A DNA stretch of 64,000 nt from Serratia symbiotica (GTDB taxonomy: Bacteria; Pseudomonadota; Gammaproteobacteria; Enterobacterales; Enterobacteriaceae), in assembly GCF_000821185.2 (NCBI RefSeq), contig NZ_CP050855.1:1922001-1986000 (forward strand). The letters are read 5' to 3'. The notes under the pieces are model-generated. The model did no database searches, had not been told where the DNA came from, and saw only the letters and a list, made by a program, of their open reading frames with translations. Positions 21,165 to 31,289 of the stretch are shown in pieces. A program made the translations under genes and the position numbers. Positions within the stretch are counted from its first letter, which is position 1. Each line of letters begins with the position of its first letter.

Positions 21165-22694
21165 ATGGCTAAAGCTTCCTACTTTGAGCGCCAGCGGGTT
21201 CGCGCCCTGCTGGCGCTATTATCCGGTGCCTGCGGAACGCTGGCATTCTCTCCTTACGATTTCTGGCCAGCGGCCATCATCTCTCTATTCGGTCTGTTGG
21301 CCGTCACCTTGAATCGCACCGTAAAACAATCTGCCCTGCTCGGTTTCTGCTGGGGATTGGGGCTGTTCGGCAGCGGGGTTAACTGGGTGTATGTCAGCAT
21401 TGCCAACTTCGGTGGCATGCCGTTGGTCATCAACATTTTCCTGGTAGCGTTGCTCGCCGCCTACCTATCACTGTATACCGGGCTGTTCGCCGGGCTATTG
21501 GCGCGCCTCTGGCCAGCCACCCGTTGGTGGCGGCTGGCGATCGCAGCGCCCGTGCTGTGGCAGGTGACCGAATTCCTGCGCGGCTGGGTACTGACGGGTT
21601 TCCCCTGGCTGCAATTTGGCTACAGCCAGATTAGCGGCCCGCTGAAGGGCGTAGCGCCGCTGCTAGGGGTTGACGCCATCACCTTTATGCTAATGACCAT
21701 CGCCGGGCTGTTAGTATACGCCGTTAACCAGCGCCGCATAGCGCCTGCGGTGATTGCCGCCACGCTGCTACTGTTGCCCGGGCTGTTGCGCCACTGGCAG
21801 TGGTTTACCCCATTGCCAGAAAAGGCGGTAAACATCGCCATCGTGCAGGGCAACATCCCACAATCGTTGAAGTGGTCTCCGAAAGCGCTGGTGAGCACGC
21901 TACAAACTTACCTGAATGAAACCCGTCCTTATATGGGCAAAGCTCCGATCATCATCTGGCCGGAGTCCGCCATCCCGGATTATGAAGCCAGCCAGAATAG
22001 CTTCCTGACCATGATGGATGAACGGATGCGCGCAGAAAACAGCAGCCTGATCACCGGCATTGTCGATGTGCGTGACACGCCACAAGGCCAGAGGATCTAT
22101 AATAGCGCCATCGTATTAGGCGAACCTGCACTCTACAGCTATCCGGCCAAAGAACGCTATAACAAGCACCATTTGGTACCGTTCGGCGAGTTTGTACCGC
22201 TGGAAACCCTGCTACGCCCGCTGGCACCGTTCTTCAACCTACCGATGTCTTCCTTCAGCCAAGGCGATAACATCCAGCCACAACTGCGCGTCAGGGGTTA
22301 CCACCTGACGACTGCCATTTGCTATGAGATCGTGTTGGGCCAGCAGTTGCGCGACAATTTCCGACCAGACACCCACTTCCTGCTGACCCTTTCCAATGAC
22401 GCCTGGTTCGGTCACTCTATCGGCCCATGGCAGCACTTACAGATGGCCCGTATGCGGGCGCTGGAACTGGGTCGCCCGCTACTGCGTAGCACTAACAACG
22501 GTGTAACCGCAGCAGTGGATGCTAACGGTGAGGTGATCGCCGAAATCCCACAGTTCACCCGCCGTGTGTTGGAAGTGAACGTCACCCCAACCACCGGAGT
22601 TACACCTTACGCCCGCTTTGGTGCCACACCATTGTGGATCATCACCTTGCTGCTAGGTGGCTGGGCGCTGATGCTCGGCCAACGCCGCAAATAA
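21165..22694 (+). CDS. lnt: Apolipoprotein N-acyltransferase
   Basis: Inner-membrane enzyme that adds the third acyl chain to lipoproteins. It is 509 residues with hydrophobic N-terminal transmembrane segments and a periplasmic nitrilase-like domain. The triad is visible: Glu in [10 protein letters not shown], Lys in [14 protein letters not shown] and Cys in [11 protein letters not shown]. It is the last gene of ybeZYX-lnt. In E. coli gltIJKL follows; here a palindromic repeat fragment begins four bases after the stop. Confidence 0.97.
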   Translation: MAKASYFERQRVRALLALLSGACGTLAFSPYDFWPAAIISLFGLLAVTLNRTVKQSALLGFCWGLGLFGSGVNWVYVSIANFGGMPLVINIFLVALLAAYLSLYTGLFAGLLARLWPATRWWRLAIAAPVLWQVTEFLRGWVLTGFPWLQFGYSQISGPLKGVAPLLGVDAITFMLMTIAGLLVYAVNQRRIAPAVIAATLLLLPGLLRHWQWFTPLPEKAVNIAIVQGNIPQSLKWSPKALVSTLQTYLNETRPYMGKAPIIIWPESAIPDYEASQNSFLTMMDERMRAENSSLITGIVDVRDTPQGQRIYNSAIVLGEPALYSYPAKERYNKHHLVPFGEFVPLETLLRPLAPFFNLPMSSFSQGDNIQPQLRVRGYHLTTAICYEIVLGQQLRDNFRPDTHFLLTLSNDAWFGHSIGPWQHLQMARMRALELGRPLLRSTNNGVTAAVDANGEVIAEIPQFTRRVLEVNVTPTTGVTPYARFGATPLWIITLLLGGWALMLGQRRK

Positions 22695-22697
22695 TCC

Positions 22698-22742
22698 CCC
22701 AGAGCTAAAATGGCAAATAAAATAGCCTAATGGGATAGGTTC
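22698..22742 (+). repeat. Short palindromic repeat, copy C (one end only)
   Basis: The 45 bp CCCAGAGCTAAAATGGC...GGGATAGGTTC match the right third of copy B (8738-8882) in the same orientation. The rest is absent. The remaining 230 bp before leuS contain no gene; a short run at 22858 is in frame with leuS but is not conserved leuS sequence. Confidence 0.72.
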
Positions 22743-22971
22743 TTAGCCTGCAAGTGGCAATAACGCAGTGTTCATTTTGGCTAGTGTGCGACACGTAGGA
22801 TCTGTACGTTGCGTGCTATATCCTGCCAAGTTTTTAATGCGTTGAGTCGGGCGCTCGGTGTTGTTGCCGGGAGGTCTTATCAGCTATGCTATGCGCATCT
22901 ACGCATATTACATCGCCATTGCGTTATCTCTGACTAGGATAACGGTTTTACTTACAGGATCATCAGCCGCC

Positions 22972-25554
22972 ATGCAAGAGCAATACCGTCCAGAAGACAT
23001 AGAATCGAGCGTACAACTTCACTGGCAAGAGAAGCAAACTTTTAAGGTTACCGAAGACGCCAGCAAGGAAAAATACTACTGCCTATCCATGCTGCCATAC
23101 CCCTCTGGTCGGCTGCACATGGGGCACGTTCGTAACTATACTATCGGCGATGTCATCTCGCGCTATCAGCGCATGCTGGGTAAAAACGTGCTGCAACCCA
23201 TCGGTTGGGATGCCTTCGGCCTGCCGGCGGAAGGCGCTGCGGTGAAGAACCACACCGCACCAGCTCCGTGGACCTACGACAACATCGAATACATGAAGAA
23301 CCAACTGAAACTGCTGGGCTTTGGCTATGACTGGGATCGCGAGATCGCTACCTGCCAACCTGACTACTATCGTTGGGAACAGTGGTTCTTTACCAAGCTG
23401 TACGAAAAAGGTTTGGTCTACAAGAAAACCTCGGCGGTGAACTGGTGCCCACACGATCTGACCGTACTGGCCAATGAACAGGTTATCGACGGCGGCTGCT
23501 GGCGCTGCGACACCAAGGTCGAGCGCAAAGAGATCCCGCAGTGGTTTATCAAGATCACTGATTATGCGGATCAACTGCTGAACGATCTGGATACCCTGGA
23601 AAGCTGGCCTGAGCAGGTCAAAACTATGCAGCGCAACTGGATTGGCCGCTCCGCAGGCGTGGACATCACCTTTGAGGTTGCCGATAGCGATCAGAAGTTG
23701 ACGGTTTATACCACCCGCCCCGATACCTTTATGGGGGCCACCTATGTGGCCGTGGCCGCAGGCCACCCACTCGCGCAACAGGGCGCACGCAACAACCCGG
23801 CACTGGCTGAATTTATCCGACAGTGCCGTGACACCAAAGTCGCCGAAGCCGAAATGGCGACAATGGAAAAGAAAGGCATGCCGACCGGCCTGTTCGTTAC
23901 CCACCCATTGAGCGGCGAAAAGCTACCGATCTGGGTGGCTAACTTTGTGTTGATGGAATACGGCACCGGTGCAGTGATGGCGGTGCCAGCTCACGATCAA
24001 CGCGATTGGGAGTTCGCCACTCAGTATCATCTACCAATTATACCGGTTATCCTGAACCGCGATGGTAGCCAGCCGGACGTGCACACCGCAGCAATGACCG
24101 AGAAAGGCACACTGTTCAACTCCGGCGAGTTCGACGGCCTGGAGAGCCAAGCTGGCTTCAATGCCATCGCCGACAAACTGGTCGCCAACGGCGTGGCTAA
24201 GCACAAAGTCAACTACCGTCTGCGCGATTGGGGTGTCTCCCGTCAACGCTACTGGGGTGCGCCAATCCCGATGGTGACGCTGGAAGATGGCACTGTGATG
24301 CCGACGCCAAAAGACCAACTGCCAGTAATACTGCCGGAAGACGTGGTGATGGACGGCATTACCAGCCCGATCAAAGCCGATCCTGAGTGGGCAAAAACCT
24401 GCGTCAACGGCCAGCCAGCACTGCGCGAAACCGACACCTTTGACACCTTCATGGAGTCGTCCTGGTACTACGCGCGTTACACCTGCCCGCAGTACCATCA
24501 CGGCATGCTAGATCCCACTGCCGCCAACTATTGGCTGCCGGTCGATCAATATATCGGTGGTATCGAACACGCCATCATGCACCTGATGTATTTCCGCTTC
24601 TTCCATAAGCTGATGCGCGATGCTGGCCTGGTGGACTCCGACGAACCGGCCAAACGCCTGCTGTGTCAGGGTATGGTGCTGGCCGATGCTTTCTACTACA
24701 CCGGCAATAGCGGCGAGCGCATCTGGGTCTCCCCAACTGACGCCACCGTCGAGCGTGACGACAAGGGCCGTATTGTCAAAGCGACCGATCCACAAGGGCG
24801 CGAACTGGTCTATGCTGGCATGAGCAAAATGTCGAAGTCGAAGAACAACGGCATCGACCCGCAAGAGATGGTAGAGAAATACGGCGCGGACACCGTGCGT
24901 CTGTTCATGATGTTCGCCTCACCGGCTGAAATGACGCTGGAATGGCAAGAGTCCGGTGTGGAAGGGGCTAGCCGTTTCCTGAAACGCGTCTGGAAACTGA
25001 CCTACGATCACCTTGAGAAAGGCGCGGTACAGCCGCTGGACGTCACCACATTGAATGAAGATCAGAAAGCGCTGCGCCGCGATCTGCACAAAACCATCGC
25101 CAAGGTGAGCGATGATATCGGCCGCCGACAAACTTTCAACACCGCGATCGCCGCCGTGATGGAGCTGATGAACAAGCTGGCGCGTGCACCGCAGGAAAGC
25201 GAACAGGATCGCGCCCTACTGCAAGAAGCACTGCTGGCCGTGGTTCGTATGCTTTATCCGTTCACCCCGCATATAGGTTTTTCGCTGTGGCAGGCACTGG
25301 GCGGCAAAGGCGATATTGACACCGCGCCTTGGCCCGTTGCCGATGAACAAGCCATGGTCGAAGATTCCAAACTGGTGGTCGTGCAAGTTAACGGCAAGGT
25401 GCGTGCAAAAATCACCGTAGCAGCCGATGCAACCGAAGAACAGGTGCGAGCGCGCGCTGCCAATGAACATCTGGTGGCTAAATATCTGGACGGGGTTACA
25501 CTTCGTAAAGTGATCTATGTTCCGGGTAAACTGCTTAACTTGGTAGTGGGTTAA
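22972..25554 (+). CDS. leuS: Leucyl-tRNA synthetase
   Basis: Class I synthetase with editing domain, 860 residues as in E. coli. HIGH-type motif in [14 protein letters not shown], editing-domain segments [15 protein letters not shown] and [15 protein letters not shown], and KMSKS in [13 protein letters not shown] chose ATG 22972 ([15 protein letters not shown]); an in-frame upstream extension of 38 codons is not family sequence. Downstream, lptE starts 14 bases after the stop. Confidence 0.98.
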   Translation: MQEQYRPEDIESSVQLHWQEKQTFKVTEDASKEKYYCLSMLPYPSGRLHMGHVRNYTIGDVISRYQRMLGKNVLQPIGWDAFGLPAEGAAVKNHTAPAPWTYDNIEYMKNQLKLLGFGYDWDREIATCQPDYYRWEQWFFTKLYEKGLVYKKTSAVNWCPHDLTVLANEQVIDGGCWRCDTKVERKEIPQWFIKITDYADQLLNDLDTLESWPEQVKTMQRNWIGRSAGVDITFEVADSDQKLTVYTTRPDTFMGATYVAVAAGHPLAQQGARNNPALAEFIRQCRDTKVAEAEMATMEKKGMPTGLFVTHPLSGEKLPIWVANFVLMEYGTGAVMAVPAHDQRDWEFATQYHLPIIPVILNRDGSQPDVHTAAMTEKGTLFNSGEFDGLESQAGFNAIADKLVANGVAKHKVNYRLRDWGVSRQRYWGAPIPMVTLEDGTVMPTPKDQLPVILPEDVVMDGITSPIKADPEWAKTCVNGQPALRETDTFDTFMESSWYYARYTCPQYHHGMLDPTAANYWLPVDQYIGGIEHAIMHLMYFRFFHKLMRDAGLVDSDEPAKRLLCQGMVLADAFYYTGNSGERIWVSPTDATVERDDKGRIVKATDPQGRELVYAGMSKMSKSKNNGIDPQEMVEKYGADTVRLFMMFASPAEMTLEWQESGVEGASRFLKRVWKLTYDHLEKGAVQPLDVTTLNEDQKALRRDLHKTIAKVSDDIGRRQTFNTAIAAVMELMNKLARAPQESEQDRALLQEALLAVVRMLYPFTPHIGFSLWQALGGKGDIDTAPWPVADEQAMVEDSKLVVVQVNGKVRAKITVAADATEEQVRARAANEHLVAKYLDGVTLRKVIYVPGKLLNLVVG

Positions 25555-25568
25555 CACAAGGAGGAATT

Positions 25569-26126
25569 GTGCGACAACGTATTCTGACGCTGTTGCTGGG
25601 GTTAGCGATGCTGGTCACCGCTGGCTGCGGTTTTCACCTGCGTGGCACCACGCAGGTTCCTCAGGAAATGAAAACGCTGATATTGGACAGCCCGGATCTT
25701 TACGGGCCGTTGACCCGTGCAGTGCATGAACAATTACGCCTGAACGGCGTTGCCATCGTCAAAGATGCAAAGCGTAAGGACGTTCCATCCCTGCGCATCG
25801 TCACCACTCGCGAGAGCCAGGACACCGCGTCAATCTTCCAGAACGGTAAAACCGCCGAGTACCAAATGGTACTGACGGTGCAAGCGCAGGTACTGCTTCC
25901 TGGTCAAGATCTCTACCCCTTGTCAGTAAGCGTGTTCCGCTCATTCTTTGACAACCCGTTGACCGCGCTGGCAAAAGATTCCGAGCAGGAAATCATTCGT
26001 CAGGAAATGCGCGATCAGGCCGCACAGCAACTAGTGCGTAAACTGCTGACGGTGCATGCAGCAGCAGAAGAAACCCATCGGCAAGCCGCTGTCATCGGTG
26101 AAAAATCGACCAGTGACGCCGCGTAA
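25569..26126 (+). CDS. lptE: LPS-assembly lipoprotein LptE
   Basis: Outer-membrane lipoprotein that plugs the LptD barrel during LPS insertion. The 185 residues start at GTG 25569 after GGAGGAATT; the lipobox LVTAGC puts the lipidated Cys at residue 20, followed by [11 protein letters not shown]. Its stop overlaps the holA start (TAATG). Confidence 0.96.
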   Translation: MRQRILTLLLGLAMLVTAGCGFHLRGTTQVPQEMKTLILDSPDLYGPLTRAVHEQLRLNGVAIVKDAKRKDVPSLRIVTTRESQDTASIFQNGKTAEYQMVLTVQAQVLLPGQDLYPLSVSVFRSFFDNPLTALAKDSEQEIIRQEMRDQAAQQLVRKLLTVHAAAEETHRQAAVIGEKSTSDAA

Positions 26127-27160
26127 TGATCCGCCTTTACCCTGAGCAACTTGCCACGCAGCTCCGAGAAGGGCTGTGCGCGTGTTATTTATTGAGCGGC
26201 AATGAGCCGCTGATGTTACAGGAAAGCCAGGATTTAATCCGACAGGCCGCGCAGCAGCAGCAGTTCAGCGAGCACCACAGCATTTCTCTCGATGCCCATA
26301 CCGACTGGGATGCCATCTTCAGCATTTGCCAAGCGATGAGCCTGTTCGCTAGCCGCCAAACACTGCTGCTAATGTTCCCGGAAAACGGCCCGACTGCGCC
26401 GATTGGAGATCAGTTGATCAAACTGTCTGCCCTGCTGCATAACGATATATTGCTGATATTGCGCGGCCCACGTTTGACCAAGGCACAGGAAAACAGCGCC
26501 TGGTTTAAATCACTCAGCCCAAAGGCTGTCTGCGTCAGTTGCCAAGCGCCGGAACAAATGCAACTTCCGCGCTGGGTTGCGGCTCGCGCCAAACTTATGA
26601 AACTGGAATTAGACAACGCAGCTAATCAATTGCTGTGTTACTGCTACGAAGGCAACCTGCTGGCGCTGTCGCAGGCGCTGGAAAGACTATCGCTACTGCA
26701 CCCTGACGGCAAACTCACCCTACCGCGCGTCGAGCAGGCAGTTAACGATGCCGCCCACTTTACACCGTTCCATTGGCTGGATGCCCTACTGGCAGGCAAG
26801 AGCAAACGCACTTGGCATATTTTGCAACAGTTGCAGCAGGAGGATGTCGAACTGACGATCCTACTACGTATTTTACAACGTGAACTGCTGCTGTTGCTGA
26901 CCCTACAACGCCGTATGGCTTCAGTGCCGCTGCGCACGCTGTTCGATCAGCACAAAGTCTGGCAAAATCGCCGCAATCTGATGACCCAAGCAGTACAACG
27001 GCTGTCTGCCAGCCAACTGCAGCAGGCGGTGCAACAACTGGTGCAGATTGAACTGACCCTCAAGCAAGACTATGGTCAGTCGGTTTGGCCCGCGTTAGAA
27101 ACCCTGTCAATGCTGCTGTGCGGCAAAACCCTGCCTGCGAGTTTTACCTATGGTCAATAA
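26126..27160 (+). CDS. holA: DNA polymerase III delta subunit
   Basis: Clamp-loader subunit that opens the beta clamp. The 344 residues start [34 protein letters not shown] and have the expected length (343 in E. coli). It overlaps lptE by one base and nadD by 11 bases, in the conserved leuS-lptE-holA-nadD operon. Confidence 0.96.
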   Translation: MIRLYPEQLATQLREGLCACYLLSGNEPLMLQESQDLIRQAAQQQQFSEHHSISLDAHTDWDAIFSICQAMSLFASRQTLLLMFPENGPTAPIGDQLIKLSALLHNDILLILRGPRLTKAQENSAWFKSLSPKAVCVSCQAPEQMQLPRWVAARAKLMKLELDNAANQLLCYCYEGNLLALSQALERLSLLHPDGKLTLPRVEQAVNDAAHFTPFHWLDALLAGKSKRTWHILQQLQQEDVELTILLRILQRELLLLLTLQRRMASVPLRTLFDQHKVWQNRRNLMTQAVQRLSASQLQQAVQQLVQIELTLKQDYGQSVWPALETLSMLLCGKTLPASFTYGQ

Positions 27161-27812
27161 TCCGCCAAGCACCAGCGCACTGCAGGCCTTGTTTGGTGGC
27201 ACCTTTGATCCGATCCATTATGGTCATCTGCGGCCGGTTGAAGCGCTGGCCGCAGAAGTGGGCCTGGATCGTGTCACCCTGTTGCCGAACCACGTGCCAC
27301 CGCACCGCCCACAGCCTGAAGCCAACGCGCAACAACGGCTAAAAATGGTGGAGTTGGCGATCACCGGCAACCCAATGTTTACAGTTGACGATCGCGAACT
27401 GCACCGCACCACCCCTTCTTATACTATCGAAACCTTGGAGGCAGTGCGTGAAGAACGTGGCATGATGCAGCCGCTGGCGTTTATCATTGGCCAGGACTCG
27501 CTGTTGACGTTGCATAAATGGCATCGCTGGCAGTCACTGCTGGATCTTTGCCACCTACTGGTACTGGCACGCCCAGGTTACCATGATCGTCTGGATACGC
27601 CGGAGCTACAGCAGTGGCTGGAACGCCATCGCGTTACCGATGCCATGCTGCTCAGCCAGCAACCGCATGGCTATATCTACCTGGCTGACACACCAGAGCT
27701 GGAAATTTCCGCTACCGAGATCCGCCAGCGTCGTCATCAGGGGCTAAACTGCGACGATCTTCTGCCACGCTCGGTGCAGCGCTATATCGGGTTGCAGGGT
27801 TTATATCGCTAG
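27150..27812 (+). CDS. nadD: Nicotinate-nucleotide adenylyltransferase
   Basis: Adenylates nicotinate mononucleotide in NAD synthesis. The 220 residues have the nucleotidyltransferase motif [11 protein letters not shown] near the N-terminus and ISATEIRQR near the C-terminus. It is the last intact host gene before the prophage. In E. coli and relatives rsfS and rlmH lie downstream; here only the first codons of rsfS remain. Confidence 0.97.
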   Translation: MVNNPPSTSALQALFGGTFDPIHYGHLRPVEALAAEVGLDRVTLLPNHVPPHRPQPEANAQQRLKMVELAITGNPMFTVDDRELHRTTPSYTIETLEAVREERGMMQPLAFIIGQDSLLTLHKWHRWQSLLDLCHLLVLARPGYHDRLDTPELQQWLERHRVTDAMLLSQQPHGYIYLADTPELEISATEIRQRRHQGLNCDDLLPRSVQRYIGLQGLYR

Positions 27813-27817
27813 TGGGG

Positions 27818-27837
27818 GGCGCATGGTATAATGCGCC
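27818..27837 (+). promoter_or_regulatory. Probable rsfS promoter with a palindrome around the -10 box
   Basis: TATAAT at 27827-27832 lies inside the perfect inverted repeat GGCGCAT/ATGCGCC. It is followed by about 140 bases of leader and the truncated rsfS start. No clear -35 box is visible. Confidence 0.5.
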
Positions 27838-27972
27838 GCTATTTTTCAGGTATCGTTGAAAACCCAGCCAGGCTTTCAACGGCATCTTAGCGACACTATC
27901 ATCACGCTGGGCTACACATGGGCATTTGCCCTGCCACAGTCGGCTGAACAGCACAAACCTGAGGGGGAACCT

Positions 27973-28059
27973 TTGCAAGGTAAAGCGCTCATGCATTGCA
28001 AATATTCGATTAAATTCAATAAGTTAAGTGATTTATGGTTTATAAAACAAGCTACATAA
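27973..28059 (+). pseudogene. rsfS: rsfS 5' fragment fused to prophage end
   Basis: The sequence TTG CAA GGT AAA GCG CTC reads MQGKAL, the N-terminus of ribosome silencing factor RsfS (MQGKALQDF in E. coli), and is preceded by GAGGGGGAAC. After codon six the match stops: the frame continues MHCKYSIKF... for 22 unrelated residues to a TAA. rsfS is the gene expected after nadD. I read 27990/27991 as the host-prophage junction (attL side). The remainder of rsfS should lie beyond the right end of the prophage. Confidence 0.75.
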
Positions 28060-28104
28060 TACGCCAATTTACTACATTTTCACTACCTAAAATCAATAAG
28101 TTAA
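28016..28104. repeat. Direct repeats near the prophage end, possible integrase arm sites
   Basis: TCAATAAGTTAA occurs at 28016-28027 and 28093-28104, 77 bp apart, in AT-rich DNA just inside the junction. Such spacing is typical of arm-type sites for tyrosine recombinases. The rest of 28060-28386 is AT-rich with a weak CCCTGC/GCAGGG hairpin near 28180 and no clear gene. Confidence 0.35.
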
Positions 28105-28386
28105 CAATCATTTTGACCTTGCTTTTATCCTAGAAATCCCCAATCTTCTGAAGCAGACAACACATAGATCCACCCTGCCCCTCATCGAGCAGGGCGAGGC
28201 TTCCTAGATTTTTCCTATACCCCCTATTTCATCTACATCAAGTAGCAGGTGAAGCACGGTCACACTCCAACTGATCGTTAAAAGCGATCAATCACCCTAA
28301 CATTGATCGCTAATATCCATTTGAATATGTCAGCCATGTTTATGTATGTTTGCTGCATTTATTTTTACACTCTGAGAATGTTGTGC

Positions 28387-28641
28387 ATGAAGGAAAAAAA
28401 TGATGCCCCAACCAGTATTCCAGATATGCACTGGATAATCCTGTCAGGAAATGAGCAGGATTTCGACAATGCTCCAGAATGGGCAAAACGCCTAGTGTGT
28501 ATTCAAGGTCAGACTTATTGGTGGGATGGTTCTTGTACGTGGCGTGATACTAGATTAAAGAGTGGATATGAGTCGCATGATTTTGGCCTTCCTGATGAAG
28601 GCTATATCGTTGCTGAACGCCGATGGGTCAGAGCTTTTTAG
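28387..28641 (+). CDS. Small hypothetical protein, prophage cargo
   Basis: I do not recognise this protein. From ATG 28387 it has 84 residues (MKEKNDAPTSIPDMHWIIL...), rich in Trp and acidic residues, ending AERRWVRAF, with no membrane segment. Upstream in-frame starts reach 28303 and would add a hydrophobic, Cys-containing stretch that looks noncoding. It lies on the plus strand opposite to the tail genes, in low-GC DNA together with a glycosyltransferase gene, so it is probably lysogenic cargo. Confidence 0.5.
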   Translation: MKEKNDAPTSIPDMHWIILSGNEQDFDNAPEWAKRLVCIQGQTYWWDGSCTWRDTRLKSGYESHDFGLPDEGYIVAERRWVRAF

Positions 28642-28682
28642 CAACATCCATTATGCTTTAACAACATTTTCTGGAGTCCTTT

Positions 28683-28799
28683 ATGTCAATCATCAGCATT
28701 ATTTCGATAATAATTATATTGGTATTTTTTCATGCATTTATAATGCGGGAGTTAAAATCAGATAAGACACCGCACTATGAAGAAAATAATTATGATTAA
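28683..28799 (+). CDS. Small membrane peptide, prophage cargo
   Basis: The 38-residue ORF starts MSIISIISIIIILVFFHAF, a single transmembrane segment, followed by a charged tail (MRELKSDKTPHYEENNYD). GGAG lies six bases before the ATG, which supports translation. It sits between the 84-residue ORF and the glycosyltransferase gene and reads in the same direction. Function unknown; a membrane partner of the glycosyltransferase is possible but unproven. Confidence 0.5.
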   Translation: MSIISIISIIIILVFFHAFIMRELKSDKTPHYEENNYD

Positions 28800-28874
28800 G
28801 CCCGTGCTACCGAGATTTTTTCAGCACTGTCTATCCTAATAACGTTGGGATATTTACAGATAAAGGAATGGAAT

Positions 28875-29663
28875 ATGGAATCCAAAAAACTCAACTCCAT
28901 AATAAAGGTTTATATCATCAACCTTCCTGAGCATAAAGATAGATTGGAACTCATGACGAAACAAATGGAGAGCTTAGATATTCCATTTGAGATAATTGTA
29001 GGTTTCGATGGGGAAAAAATTAAAGATGAAGAAATGTTCATCTTCAGAAGGGACATAAGTTGTGCAGTAACTAAAGGCGAGGTTGGATGTGCCCTGAGTC
29101 ATCTTAAGGCATATAGAAAGTTGATCGATTCTAATAATGAAGTTGCTTTAGTTATTGAAGATGACGTCATCATTCCAAGCAACCTGAAAAATATAATAAA
29201 TGAGATCGTAAACAGAAATGATGATGAAAAAAAATTGGTTACATTATTATCAAAAGTAAATAAATACATCAATAAACCAGTTTATGAGTTAAGTAATGGC
29301 CAGGGAGTATTTAGAACTATTGACGCTGCATTTGCTCATGGGTATATAATAAACAGATCTGCGGCAAGAAAACTCTTAGAGAAACTTTTACCAGTATGGT
29401 GTGTTGCAGATCAATGGACGTTATTTTACCAAATGGGCTTTATAAAGTTACACGCTACCATCCCGGCAGTACTCAATACTCATCCAGACTTTGAATGCAT
29501 TACAACCATAACAGGCAGAGAACTGGAATCTACGAAAGCCTGTAAGAAAAAAAGTTGGCTTGAAATGAAAAATTCAACGCCGATAATCTGCAAAGTAAAA
29601 AAATTTCTTTGGTCAGTGTTTATAAAACCCTTTGTTAAGATTGTAAAATGCCAGCCCGAATAA
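28875..29663 (+). CDS. Glycosyltransferase family 25 (LPS-type), prophage cargo
   Basis: The 262 residues from ATG 28875 (MESKKLNSIIKVYIINLPEHKDRLE) show the GT25 pattern: the N-terminal INLPEHKDR segment, KGEVGCALSHLKAYRKL and the acidic VIEDDVI motif. These enzymes add sugars, usually galactose, to LPS. It is AT-rich compared with its neighbours and opposite to the tail genes at the very end of the prophage, the usual place for seroconversion genes. An AAAGGA ribosome site lies before ATG 28875. Inference: it changes the surface of the lysogen and may block superinfecting phages. Confidence 0.8.
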   Translation: MESKKLNSIIKVYIINLPEHKDRLELMTKQMESLDIPFEIIVGFDGEKIKDEEMFIFRRDISCAVTKGEVGCALSHLKAYRKLIDSNNEVALVIEDDVIIPSNLKNIINEIVNRNDDEKKLVTLLSKVNKYINKPVYELSNGQGVFRTIDAAFAHGYIINRSAARKLLEKLLPVWCVADQWTLFYQMGFIKLHATIPAVLNTHPDFECITTITGRELESTKACKKKSWLEMKNSTPIICKVKKFLWSVFIKPFVKIVKCQPE

Positions 29664-29772
29664 ACTTCTTTTAATAAAGTATTCGTACTATCCCATTCCC
29701 TCACATATATTAAAACCTCAAATTTTTCACTAATCCAGTCTGGACTTTTCCAAATTTTGGGGCACAAGAATG

Positions 29773-29804
29773 GATAGCCCCCCTCTCCTGCCAGAGGAGC
29801 TATC
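29773..29804. terminator. Hairpin between convergent cargo and tail genes
   Basis: GATAGC and GCTATC close a hairpin with inner CTCT/AGAG pairing, between the stops of the glycosyltransferase and tail fibre assembly genes. There is no strong T run, so this is a weak call. Confidence 0.35.
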
Positions 29805-29826
29805 ACAATTCAAAACCCCAACGCGG

Positions 29827-30267
29827 TTATTCAAAACCGCGCGGCGGCTCAGGCCAATCAATATCAGGCGCTAGCGTGGGGGCGATACGATATACCGCTA
29901 CCCGAAACTGTTTCCACTCGGTTAGCCTGGTGCGTTCTTCTTCCGTTGCGATATCGAGATCGACAGCATCCTGAAGCGGGCCTATCGTCAGTCCTGCCTT
30001 GGTCAGCCATTGCTCCCGTTGATAGCCTGCCGACGATACCCGTTGCTCATGCGTGGGCGGTGGGGGTGGTGGGATATCTACCCATGCCGGGTAGCCTTTT
30101 TCGTCTGCACCACGCATCTTACCTGGAGGTGCCTGACCGATAAAGGTCTTAAACACATCTTCATCCACCAATACCCCATCCGCTGGCCATGTGCCAGACG
30201 CCTCGTAATCTTCCTTCATCACAAGTGGGTAGAAAGACGCATTTTTTGCATTAAACATGTAGTCCAT
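29827..30267 (-). CDS. Tail fibre assembly protein (Tfa family)
   Basis: Chaperone for folding or attaching the adjacent tail fibre. The 146 residues have the typical C-terminus with LTEWKQFRVAVYRI and a proline-rich middle (PPPPPPTHEQR). Its start is two bases after the fibre stop, the standard fibre-tfa pair. GGAAAA precedes ATG 30267. Confidence 0.88.
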   Translation of the reverse strand: MDYMFNAKNASFYPLVMKEDYEASGTWPADGVLVDEDVFKTFIGQAPPGKMRGADEKGYPAWVDIPPPPPPTHEQRVSSAGYQREQWLTKAGLTIGPLQDAVDLDIATEEERTRLTEWKQFRVAVYRIAPTLAPDIDWPEPPRGFE

Positions 30268-30269
30268 GG

Positions 30270-31238
30270 TTATTTTCCTATCGCCAACCAGTGCATGCCA
30301 CAGTCCCAGTCATAGCGAACCGTTCCAAAACTTTGTTTATTCCAGTTAAACCCATCGTTGTTGTAACCGCCCAGTAGTGGCCCGTAGTCATATGACTTAT
30401 CCCAGGCGTTACGCCCCGGCCAGTACGGTGTTAGCGATATTGCCCAGACACCTTCATGAAAAGGGACGTTAAAACTTTGCCAAATATTGGCATCCTCATT
30501 AATGCCTCGAGTGACCGTTTGTCCACATTGAATGATAAATCCGGTGTTCTCATCCTTACGCCAACCTACCCCTTCAGACATCCTCGCCAGGCCACCGGTA
30601 AACCCTTCGTGATAAAGTCGATACCGTTTCCCATCCAGAGAGAATCCGCCTATGGCCAATGCATTATCGGTATCTAAACCAAAATAAGTGGCAAAATCTC
30701 CCTCACGGTGAAGCAATAATGCCGCTACCGCATCTTTATTGCCTTGGTTACTGATTTCTAATGCTGGTTTTGCACTGCCCTTGGCGGCGGAAAGATGCGG
30801 GGTATAGTTAGACATAAACGTTGTGCATTTAGATCCATTCGCCGGGTATCTCGCCCCCACCGTCATGACATCCCCAAGATTTACCCCTTTTGCGCCCGTT
30901 AACGCGTCCGTCACTGATTTTGGCGTTGCCGCCGTGGTCTCATCGTCGCTGTTGGTCTCATTGCTAAGTTTGGTGATCCCTGCTTTTGTTAGCGATGCAG
31001 GAACAACCGCCTTATCAATGCCCTCACTAAGCATTTTCTGAATCGCTTTGCTAACCTGTGAATCATCTGATTTGTCAGGTTTTAATCCTGCGTCTGTCAA
31101 AACGGCGATTAATTCACGCTGAACTGTTGTAAACCAGGCTGCGGGAAGAATAGTGGGACTCACTCCCTGAGCAACATTGCCGTCTGTGAACTCGCCCTGT
31201 GGATCGGCTGTAGTGGTGATATCACCGATTTTTTGCAT
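30270..31238 (-). CDS. Tail fibre protein
   Basis: Receptor-binding fibre of the virion, 322 residues. The N-terminus (MQKIGDITTTADPQGEFTDGNVAQG) is the conserved Mu/P2-type fibre start that anchors to the baseplate; the middle has the KSVTDAL-type repeat segment and the C-terminus ends in DCGMHWLAIGK, like the gp53-type C-terminal fibre domain. ATG 31238 follows GAGGA; an ATG five codons earlier overlaps this ribosome site. It is short for a fibre, so tail reach may be limited. Confidence 0.85.
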   Translation of the reverse strand: MQKIGDITTTADPQGEFTDGNVAQGVSPTILPAAWFTTVQRELIAVLTDAGLKPDKSDDSQVSKAIQKMLSEGIDKAVVPASLTKAGITKLSNETNSDDETTAATPKSVTDALTGAKGVNLGDVMTVGARYPANGSKCTTFMSNYTPHLSAAKGSAKPALEISNQGNKDAVAALLLHREGDFATYFGLDTDNALAIGGFSLDGKRYRLYHEGFTGGLARMSEGVGWRKDENTGFIIQCGQTVTRGINEDANIWQSFNVPFHEGVWAISLTPYWPGRNAWDKSYDYGPLLGGYNNDGFNWNKQSFGTVRYDWDCGMHWLAIGK

Positions 31239-31289
31239 AAGTAGTCCTCGCATTTAAACGATTATGGGTAATTAAGTAACAAAGAAAAA

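Noticed and set aside
22858..22971. N-terminal extension of leuS by 38 codons
   Set aside because: The extension has no match to LeuRS, which starts MQEQYRPED in E. coli.
23083..23904. Minus-strand ORF of 273 codons opposite to leuS
   Set aside because: Shadow of the conserved LeuRS frame.
27856..28059. A 67-codon ORF across the host-prophage junction
   Set aside because: Its first half is rsfS leader sequence; only the part from TTG 27973 is a gene remnant.
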